From a virus: a DNA stretch of 64,000 nt. Positions 59,970-64,000 of this stretch are shown in pieces. The notes beneath the pieces were generated by a model. The model saw only the letters and a program-made list of their open reading frames with translations, searched no databases and had not been told where the DNA came from. The DNA is taken from positions 79,731 through 143,730 of the IMG/VR virus record IMGVR_UViG_3300035670_000030. One strand, given 5' to 3'. The position numbers were made by a program, and so were the translations under genes. Each line of letters begins with the position of its first letter. The stretch's first letter is position 1.

Positions 59970-60039
59970 GTTGTAAATCAATGACTTACGGCGGCGCGCC
60001 CCGCCGCGCGGCGTAACCCATTGTAAATCAACGACTTAC
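59970..60039 (+). repeat. 70-bp intergenic element, copy 3
   Basis: Left arm GTTGTAAATCAATGACTTAC, core GGCGGCGCGCCCCGCCGCGC, then GGCGTAACCCA and right arm TTGTAAATCAACGACTTAC. It begins 4 bp after the stop codon of unit 3. Confidence 0.92.
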
Positions 60040-60106
60040 AGAATCATCTACGCAAGTGCCGTGCCAAGTGTGACTGTGTCATAAAAATAAAAAATAAAAA
60101 AATCTC

Positions 60107-60134
60107 TTGCTTTTCTGTGGCTCTGTGCTATTCT
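60107..60134 (+). promoter_or_regulatory. Leaderless-type promoter, unit 4
   Basis: TTGCTT, 16-bp spacer, extended -10 TGTGCTATTCT; ATG at 60141 after 6 nt. AAAAATAAAAAAATCTC lies just upstream. Confidence 0.85.
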
Positions 60135-60140
60135 TTAAGC

Positions 60141-60320
60141 ATGAAAGATAAAGCACCACAAAAAGGCCAACTCTTCGCGGTTGGAACAAAAGTCTATCGC
60201 GTGATCCGCAACGAAGGGGACAAGACCCACGTTCACCATCACGGGCAAATGGCCCTGTTCTACACGCGTCATCTCAAACCTGTCAGCCGTGACCGAGTCG
60301 CGGAATACTTGGGAAAATAG
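60141..60320 (+). CDS. Small SH3-like beta protein candidate (59 aa), leaderless
   Basis: 59 residues: MKDKAPQKGQLFAVGTKVYR, a VIRNEGDKTHVHHHG turn and a basic end. Pattern and size suggest a small SH3/KOW-like beta barrel. The unit 5 gene at 61294 (KTPQVGDKIMYRF) has a similar opening and could be related. The start is fixed by the promoter; an upstream in-frame ATG at 60117 lies inside the promoter and is rejected. Confidence 0.65.
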   Translation: MKDKAPQKGQLFAVGTKVYRVIRNEGDKTHVHHHGQMALFYTRHLKPVSRDRVAEYLGK

Positions 60321-60321
60321 T

Positions 60322-60350
60322 TTGACAATCACCACAAAACCTAACAGAAT
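60322..60350 (+). promoter_or_regulatory. Leaderless-type promoter within unit 4
   Basis: TTGACA (perfect consensus), 17-bp spacer, CAGAAT; ATG at 60357 after 6 nt. Starts one base after the previous stop codon. Confidence 0.7.
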
Positions 60351-60356
60351 CATAAC

Positions 60357-60545
60357 ATGACTAAAAAACACTTCACCGCCATCGCTGAAATCGTAGGGAA
60401 ACGCTTGCGCGAAAAAATCACCGCGCCAATCGGAGAATACGAGGCAATCGAGTTTGTAGCTAATGACTTGGCCGCATACTTCAAAACTCAAAACTCCAGC
60501 TTTGACAAAAATCGCTTTTTGGAAGCTGTCTATACCCAGAAATAA
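60357..60545 (+). CDS. Small helical protein (62 aa), leaderless
   Basis: 62 residues, mixed charge, largely helical (FTAIAEIVGKRLREKITAPIGEYEAIEFVANDLAAYF in parts). No recognised family or motif. Its ATG is 6 nt from the -10 box. The next gene begins 4 bp after its stop, so they form a small operon. Confidence 0.65.
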   Translation: MTKKHFTAIAEIVGKRLREKITAPIGEYEAIEFVANDLAAYFKTQNSSFDKNRFLEAVYTQK

Positions 60546-60549
60546 TCAC

Positions 60550-60729
60550 ATGAAAAAATACATCACATTCGACCGCATTGCCTATGCAATGTCTCTCGCA
60601 ACCTTCATCTTCATCGCTTGCACACTCTGTGCCGCTTGCGTGAACCTCCACAACAGAACAACCCAAAACCAAAAACAAATGCACGAAGAAGTTCGCGCCA
60701 TGTTTGCTCACGTTGAAAAACCTCTATGA
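60550..60729 (+). CDS. Small membrane protein (59 aa)
   Basis: 59 residues. One hydrophobic segment at ~residues 12-33 (YAMSLATFIFIACTLCAACVNL) is followed by a polar, Gln-rich helical tail. A weak lipobox-like LCAAC is present but the segment looks more like a membrane anchor. It begins 4 bp after the previous gene and its stop overlaps the next ATG (ATGA), giving translational coupling. Role unknown. Confidence 0.6.
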   Translation: MKKYITFDRIAYAMSLATFIFIACTLCAACVNLHNRTTQNQKQMHEEVRAMFAHVEKPL

Positions 60730-60926
60730 TCACGCCCAACATACAAAAAGCCCTCGAATCAAACGGAGTCCGCTTCTATGCAAAAGACTTTCTCATGGAA
60801 GGCTTGCGGAAAGACTGCGTTGACGCCGTGCATGATGCTCAACTTGTTTATGAGTTGCTGAAAGAACGCATGGAAATAATCCTTGACCTTAAACCCAAAT
60901 TCCCCGAAAATCAAAACAATGAGTAA
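60726..60926 (+). CDS. Small helical protein (66 aa)
   Basis: 66 residues, MITPNIQKALESNGVRFYAKDF..., charged and largely helical. No recognised family. The ATGA overlap with the preceding gene and an 8-bp overlap with the following gene show it is part of a coupled run. Function unknown. Confidence 0.65.
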   Translation: MITPNIQKALESNGVRFYAKDFLMEGLRKDCVDAVHDAQLVYELLKERMEIILDLKPKFPENQNNE

Positions 60927-61110
60927 AGAACAAGTCAAAGCCGTGTGCGACTTCTCGCACGATGTCATAATGAAAGTCAAGAAGCTCGTCGGCATCAAGC
61001 CGCGCCAAGAGTCGCTTCTGTGTCATAGTCTGTGGCACCTCAACACCTCCAACTGGGTTGAGCGCATCACGGCAAATGGCATCATTGATCGCTACATCGT
61101 AAAGCACTAA
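60919..61110 (+). CDS. Small basic protein (63 aa)
   Basis: 63 residues, starting MSKEQVKAVCDFSHDVIMKVKK and ending IDRYIVKH. I chose the ATG at 60919, overlapping the previous gene by 8 bp, rather than one 36 bases upstream, because it gives the tightest coupling. Its stop TAA forms part of the left arm of the fourth 70-bp element. No recognised family. Confidence 0.6.
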   Translation: MSKEQVKAVCDFSHDVIMKVKKLVGIKPRQESLLCHSLWHLNTSNWVERITANGIIDRYIVKH

Positions 61111-61174
61111 TAATTAAGCACTTAGGGCGGCGCGCCCCCCGTGCGAATGTAAGTCGTTGTAAATCAAACACTTA
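61106..61174 (+). repeat. 70-bp intergenic element, copy 4
   Basis: Left arm ACTAATAATTAAGCACTTAG, core GGCGGCGCGCCCCCCG, then TGTAAGTCG and right arm TTGTAAATCAAACACTTAT. It begins inside the last codons of the preceding gene; the arm supplies its TAA stop. Confidence 0.88.
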
Positions 61175-61259
61175 TGAATAGGTGCAAATACTATCATACC
61201 AGTGAGAGAATGTCAAGAATAAAAATGCAAAAAATAAAAATAATTTTCTAAAAAATCTC

Positions 61260-61287
61260 TTGCGTTTTTTCATATGTGTGCTATCTT
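61260..61287 (+). promoter_or_regulatory. Leaderless-type promoter, unit 5
   Basis: TTGCGT, 16-bp spacer, extended -10 TGTGCTATCTT; ATG at 61294 after 6 nt. Long A-rich tract upstream. Confidence 0.8.
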
Positions 61288-61293
61288 GTATTC

Positions 61294-61515
61294 ATGTTAA
61301 GTAAAACACCACAAGTGGGAGATAAGATCATGTATCGGTTCTCCCAAGGCAAAAAGAAATACCCCGCAACAATCATCGCCATCGAGGGCGAACACTGCGT
61401 GTTCACGCTGGATGGTGACTCTTACGATCCTACGCCCACCAAGTGGCCTATGTGGCATGGCCTCCTCTACGACTACGACGAGACCCTTGTCAAGAAAAAA
61501 AGAAAGTGGTGCTAA
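61294..61515 (+). CDS. Small SH3-like beta protein candidate (73 aa), leaderless
   Basis: 73 residues: MLSKTPQVGDKIMYRF, a strand-rich middle (YPATIIAIEGEHCVFTLDGD) and a basic KKKRKWC tail. The plan resembles a small SH3/Tudor-like barrel, and the opening is similar to the 59-residue unit 4 protein. This is the only gene in unit 5. An in-frame ATG at 61276 lies inside the promoter and is rejected. Confidence 0.65.
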   Translation: MLSKTPQVGDKIMYRFSQGKKKYPATIIAIEGEHCVFTLDGDSYDPTPTKWPMWHGLLYDYDETLVKKKRKWC

Positions 61516-61518
61516 ACC

Positions 61519-61587
61519 ACTAATAATCAAACACTTACGCTAGCGCGCCCCGCCGCGCGGCGTAACTCGTTGAAAATCAACAACTTA
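61519..61587 (+). repeat. 70-bp intergenic element, copy 5
   Basis: Left arm ACTAATAATCAAACACTTAC, core GCTAGCGCGCCCCGCCGCGC, then GGCGTAACTCG and right arm TTGAAAATCAACAACTTAG. It starts 4 bp after the stop codon of unit 5. Confidence 0.9.
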
Positions 61588-61665
61588 GGCATTATGACAT
61601 TCAGAAAGCGTGCCAAGTGTGACTACCAAGCACAAAAAAATATTTTTTAAATCGCAAAAAATTCC

Positions 61666-61693
61666 TTGCATTTTTGGGAACCTGTGGTATTCT
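61666..61693 (+). promoter_or_regulatory. Leaderless-type promoter, unit 6
   Basis: TTGCAT, 16-bp spacer, extended -10 TGTGGTATTCT; ATG at 61700 after 6 nt. AAATCGCAAAAAATTCC lies upstream. Confidence 0.85.
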
Positions 61694-61699
61694 TACAAC

Positions 61700-61939
61700 A
61701 TGAACATCACCAAAGAAGAACTCCGTGACTCTCTCGTTAACGCTCGCGCCGCCTTGGCTCTGCAAGTCCGCGACCATTACAAACACCGCAACGGCTTTTG
61801 CGGAAAATCTTTTCGCGGTATGATCCGCGAAAATCTCCGCGCTTTGCGCTTGTTGGGTAATCTCGAAACCATCGACGCGAAAGTCTACACGTTCGACGCT
61901 CGCATCTTGGGTCGTGTCAAAAAAGCTCTTGCCAAGTAA
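61700..61939 (+). CDS. Small basic helical protein (79 aa), leaderless
   Basis: 79 residues, strongly basic and helical (MNITKEELRDSLVNARAAL, then NLRALRLLGNLETIDAKVYTF and KKALAK). Possibly nucleic-acid binding. A longer frame from 61610 runs through the promoter and is rejected. The next gene's -35 box is inside its last codons. Confidence 0.65.
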   Translation: MNITKEELRDSLVNARAALALQVRDHYKHRNGFCGKSFRGMIRENLRALRLLGNLETIDAKVYTFDARILGRVKKALAK

Positions 61940-61957
61940 AGCAAACTCTGACAAAAT
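61929..61957 (+). promoter_or_regulatory. Leaderless-type promoter overlapping the upstream gene's end
   Basis: TTGCCA, 17-bp spacer, CAAAAT; ATG at 61964 after 6 nt. Weak hexamers, but the spacing is identical to the strong cases. Confidence 0.55.
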
Positions 61958-61963
61958 CACCAC

Positions 61964-62647
61964 ATGAAACTACTAAGCACCAATAACACCAAAATCAAAA
62001 AAGGCGAAAAACTCGGCTGGCGCACCTACGGCTTGTCGCTTTCTCCCGCTGGCAAGTCTGGAAAACAATTCTGTCCGCATCGTTCGGCTGGCTGTGAGTT
62101 TGCCTGTCTCGACACTTCGGGCATGGGCATTTTCTCAAACGTGCAAGACGCTCGCCTTGCAAAGTCGCGTTTCTTCATTGATAGCCGCAACGATTTTCTC
62201 GCACAGTTGCATAAAGAATTGCACAACGCTGAAAAGTGGAGCGCAAAAAATCAAATGCCCGTTGCTTGCCGTCCGAATGTCCTTTCTGACCTTCCTTTCC
62301 ATAAGCTCATCGACATGGCACGCTTTCCATCAATCCAGTTTTACGATTACACGCCGAACCTTCAACGCATGATGCAGTTTCTGAATGGCGAACTACCGAA
62401 AAATTACCATCTGACTTTTTCGCGCAAAGAGGATAATCAGCATCGTGTTCATGCGGTTGTTGCCGCTGGTGGCAACGTGGCGGTTGTCTTTAATGAGTTG
62501 CCCGAAACCTATCTCGGCAAGCCTGTCATAAACGGAGACGAAAGCGACTTGCGTTTTCTCGACCCGCAAGGCGTCATCGTCGGACTCAAAGCAAAGGGCA
62601 AAGCTCTAAAAGATCAGTCTGGATTCGTGGTGCAAGTTGGTGTATAA
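61964..62647 (+). CDS. Gp88/DUF7227-like phage protein
   Basis: 227 residues. It starts LLSTNNTKIKKGEKLGWRTYGLSLSPAGKSG, then CPHRSAGCEFACLDTSGMGIFSNVQDAR. The LSTxNTK opening and the CPxxxxGCxxxCL cysteine cluster (near residues 38-49) match a family of phage proteins related to mycobacteriophage gene product 88 (DUF7227 as I recall it). Later segments (RPNVLSDLPFHKL, SIQFYDYTPNLQRM, YHLTFSRKEDN) are also typical. The cysteines could bind a metal or cluster; biochemical function is unknown. It is the longest gene in the GC-richer region. Confidence 0.75.
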   Translation: MKLLSTNNTKIKKGEKLGWRTYGLSLSPAGKSGKQFCPHRSAGCEFACLDTSGMGIFSNVQDARLAKSRFFIDSRNDFLAQLHKELHNAEKWSAKNQMPVACRPNVLSDLPFHKLIDMARFPSIQFYDYTPNLQRMMQFLNGELPKNYHLTFSRKEDNQHRVHAVVAAGGNVAVVFNELPETYLGKPVINGDESDLRFLDPQGVIVGLKAKGKALKDQSGFVVQVGV

Positions 62648-62656
62648 TGAGCAACT

Positions 62657-62728
62657 ATGACAATCCTAACCTTGCTCGCTGTGTGTGGCTTGTGTGCTTT
62701 TGCAATTTATAACAACGAAAAAAAATGA
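62657..62728 (+). CDS. Membrane peptide (23 aa)
   Basis: ATG at 62657 encodes MTILTLLAVCGLCAFAIYNNEKK, wholly hydrophobic with a polar tail. Its TGA overlaps the next ATG (ATGA), which supports translation. An alternative overlapping frame from 62648 exists (21 residues) but lacks this coupling. Similar one-pass peptides are encoded at 57851 and 60550. Confidence 0.45.
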   Translation: MTILTLLAVCGLCAFAIYNNEKK

Positions 62729-62883
62729 CCTTCAATCTAATCGCACGAAAAAATCTGTTTCGCTTGTCTGAATACTTTTTCCACTTGGCTCTGTGGTGGG
62801 AACGCGCTGGCGTTATGACACTCTCTAACGGGTTTGTCATAGCGTGGGAGTATTGCCTCGACGCACGCGATAAGTTGAGATAA
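62725..62883 (+). CDS. Small amphipathic protein (52 aa)
   Basis: 52 residues, MTFNLIARKNLFRLSEYFFH, then LALWWERAGVMTLSNGF and a charged end DARDKLR. Many aromatic residues on an amphipathic helix suggest membrane or protein-surface contact. ATGA overlap with the upstream peptide. It closes unit 6; copy 6 of the repeat starts 8 bp after the stop. No family recognised. Confidence 0.55.
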   Translation: MTFNLIARKNLFRLSEYFFHLALWWERAGVMTLSNGFVIAWEYCLDARDKLR

Positions 62884-62891
62884 CGTAAAGC

Positions 62892-62961
62892 GTTGATAAT
62901 CAACGACTTACGGCGGCGCGCCCCGCCGCGCTGCGCAAGTGCTTGATATTCAATGACTTAC
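62892..62961 (+). repeat. 70-bp intergenic element, copy 6
   Basis: Left arm GTTGATAATCAACGACTTAC (TTGATAATCAA is a perfect palindrome), core GGCGGCGCGCCCCGCCGCGC, then TGCGCAAGTGC and right arm TTGATATTCAATGACTTAC. Confidence 0.92.
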
Positions 62962-63056
62962 GCAATATGCTACGCAGGAAGCGTGCCAACATAGGCTTAA
63001 ACGAGCGTTTGAAAATTCGTCAACAAAAATAGTTTCTAAAAATGCAAAAAAAATCG

Positions 63057-63084
63057 TTGCACTCTCATGCCCTGCTGCTATTCT
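63057..63084 (+). promoter_or_regulatory. Leaderless-type promoter, unit 7
   Basis: TTGCAC, 16-bp spacer, extended -10 TGCTATTCT; ATG at 63091 after 6 nt. A-rich tract AATGCAAAAAAAATCG lies upstream. Confidence 0.82.
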
Positions 63085-63090
63085 TTACCC

Positions 63091-63225
63091 ATGCAAGCGA
63101 ACTCCATCATCAACGACGACTTCAACACGCAAATCCAAAGCGACGAATTCGCTTCGGAATATAATGCTTGGCTCGACGAGCAGGAACTGCAATACTGGCG
63201 CGAAATCGAAGCGAAAGGAAACTAG
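63091..63225 (+). CDS. Short paralogue of the unit 2 acidic protein (44 aa), leaderless
   Basis: 44 residues: MQANSIINDDFNTQIQSDEF, then ASEYNAWLDEQELQYWREIEAKGN. Residues 8-24 match the 58489 protein at protein and DNA level. The C-terminal halves differ: helical and charged here, Pro/Gly-rich there. ATG exactly 6 nt behind the -10 box. Role unknown. Confidence 0.65.
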   Translation: MQANSIINDDFNTQIQSDEFASEYNAWLDEQELQYWREIEAKGN

Positions 63226-63229
63226 TTTT

Positions 63230-63421
63230 ATGACAAACACAAACCCACTGGAAGGCTTCGTCTCCGTTTGCTGCGGAGCCGAACACGACATCAACGCCGA
63301 ATACCATATGCTCAACGAAAGCATCGTGGGCGGCTGCTCGGTCTGCGGACGTTACTCGGAGTTTGACATCTTTGAGAACTTCGTAGAAAATTCTCTTGAC
63401 CTCGAAACCTCTAACCTCTAA
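63230..63421 (+). CDS. Small zinc-ribbon-like protein (63 aa)
   Basis: 63 residues. CC near residues 14-15 and CSVC at ~36-39 give a candidate two-knuckle zinc site of the type CCGAEHD..CSVCGRYSEF. It starts 4 bp after the previous gene and so is co-transcribed. Small phage zinc ribbons often contact host proteins or RNA polymerase, but no target can be inferred. Confidence 0.65.
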   Translation: MTNTNPLEGFVSVCCGAEHDINAEYHMLNESIVGGCSVCGRYSEFDIFENFVENSLDLETSNL

Positions 63422-63433
63422 TCTCTCAACTCT

Positions 63434-63880
63434 ATGAACCAAGCAAACATCGTAATCAGCGCATACGGCAACGGCATCGCTGTCGGACTCAACGGAACCA
63501 AAGAAGAAATCGAACGCACGTTCAATCGCTTCTTTAACTGGGGCGCAACTGGCATCGGTGAACTCGGCAGTTACTTGCACGAACTCTCTGACAACTTCGC
63601 TTACTTCCTCTCGACGGAAGCGGATATGCTTCGCGCTATGACATACGAAACTATGACACGCTGGCAAGACTCACCTGTGAGCGAACAATACAAAGCGCGT
63701 CCGCGCTTCCACAAGAAACCGAACGGCAAAAAGTTTCGCGCTGACGCAGAGCAAGCTGCGCGTGACGAATACGACTCGTTCCCACGCGAGAGCTTCATGC
63801 TGTTCGCTAAAACTCCCACTCATATCTATCAGCAACTCGATGGAGGCGCGCCCGATTGGGTGAGCGAGACAGAGGACTAA
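63434..63880 (+). CDS. Hypothetical protein (148 aa)
   Basis: 148 residues. A beta-alpha start (MNQANIVISAYGNGIAVGLNG) leads to KEEIERTFNRFFNW and later a basic segment RPRFHKKPNGKKFRADAEQAARDEY. No known family. It begins 12 bp after the zinc-ribbon gene without a Shine-Dalgarno sequence. It closes unit 7 and is followed by TGTCATAG repeats, a terminator and copy 7 of the repeat. Confidence 0.7.
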   Translation: MNQANIVISAYGNGIAVGLNGTKEEIERTFNRFFNWGATGIGELGSYLHELSDNFAYFLSTEADMLRAMTYETMTRWQDSPVSEQYKARPRFHKKPNGKKFRADAEQAARDEYDSFPRESFMLFAKTPTHIYQQLDGGAPDWVSETED

Positions 63881-63904
63881 TCTCTGTCATAGTCGTGTCA
63901 TAGT

Positions 63905-63932
63905 AAACGCTCGTGCAAACGGGCGTTTTACT
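63905..63932 (+). terminator. Hairpin terminator of unit 7
   Basis: AAACGCTCG pairs with CGGGCGTTT (nine pairs including one G-T; loop TGCAAA), followed by TACTTTT. It is preceded by TGTCATAGTCGTGTCATA at 63885-63902, exactly as at the end of unit 2. Confidence 0.7.
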
Positions 63933-63960
63933 TTTGCCCAAAATGAATGTGTTGTAAAGC

Positions 63961-64000
63961 GTTGAAGATCAAGCACTTACGGGCGCGCGCCCCGCCGCCC
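63961..64000 (+). repeat. 70-bp intergenic element, copy 7 (cut by the window end)
   Basis: Left arm GTTGAAGATCAAGCACTTAC and the core start GGGCGCGCGCCCCGCCGCCC are visible; the right arm lies beyond the window. Confidence 0.85.

Noticed and set aside
57941-64000. Repeat family as a CRISPR array
   Set aside because: The copies are separated by 340-1300 bp that contain genes, the intervals vary, and no cas gene is present.
57941-64000. Repeat family as integron attC sites
   Set aside because: No GTTRRRY/RYYYAAC core pair in the right places and no integron integrase; the cassette likeness is only architectural.
1-64000. Prophage or plasmid state
   Set aside because: No integrase, recombinase, partition gene, replication initiator or attachment duplication could be seen in this window.

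Overview
The window reads as part of the genome of a large tailed dsDNA bacteriophage with a siphovirus-like (long, non-contractile) tail. The evidence is a complete head, packaging and tail module: terminase ATPase/nuclease, portal, protease-scaffold, decoration protein, major capsid protein, neck proteins, tail tube, a 2000-residue TP901-type tape measure protein and distal tail proteins, with no tail sheath. A lysis cassette with an M15 endolysin, a holin candidate and a lipoprotein with spanin-like features points to a Gram-negative host; the host cannot be named from the sequence.

Layout. From 0.1 to 47.4 kb almost everything is on the minus strand, very AT-rich and tightly packed. Read in the direction of transcription it runs: zinc ribbon, sigma-like factor, small-terminase candidate, ERCC4 nuclease, TerL, portal, three fibre/adhesin genes, lysis genes, protease-scaffold, decoration protein, capsid, neck, tube, chaperone candidates, tape measure, distal tail/hub, and large poly-Ser-linked adhesins. 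A short TGTAA-type motif (usually GTGTAA) sits just ahead of most gene blocks that follow a gap and is a candidate late promoter, possibly read by the phage sigma-like protein. From 47.4 to 57 kb come a plus-strand HExxH metallopeptidase, a second minus-strand fibre cluster (beta-helix and leucine-rich-repeat adhesins), PhoH, a plus-strand group (Hsp20, two glycosyltransferases, a secreted transglutaminase-like cysteine peptidase candidate), a 33-residue membrane peptide with a perfect Shine-Dalgarno site and a third glycosyltransferase.

From about 57.3 kb to the end the character changes abruptly: base composition becomes much richer in G+C and all genes are small and on the plus strand. The region is built from seven near-repeated units. 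Each unit opens with an A-rich tract and a strong promoter (TTGCTT-like -35, 16-17 bp spacer, extended -10 TGSTATTCT). The first start codon follows exactly 6 nt after the -10 in eleven of twelve coding cases, which predicts leaderless mRNAs. Each unit closes with a conserved ~70-bp intergenic element: two 20-bp arms 50 bp apart around a GC-rich core containing GGCGCGCC. One of these promoters drives no ORF but a ~105-nt structured RNA closed by a perfect 9-bp stem. The promoter/leaderless-gene/repeat cassettes and the RNA are the most novel content of the window. Two of the units look like diverged duplicates.

Working model (inference): the GC-richer region is an early or host-takeover region transcribed by host RNA polymerase, and the AT-rich minus-strand region is the late region, switched on by the phage sigma-like protein. 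No integrase, attachment site, tRNA or CRISPR array was seen.
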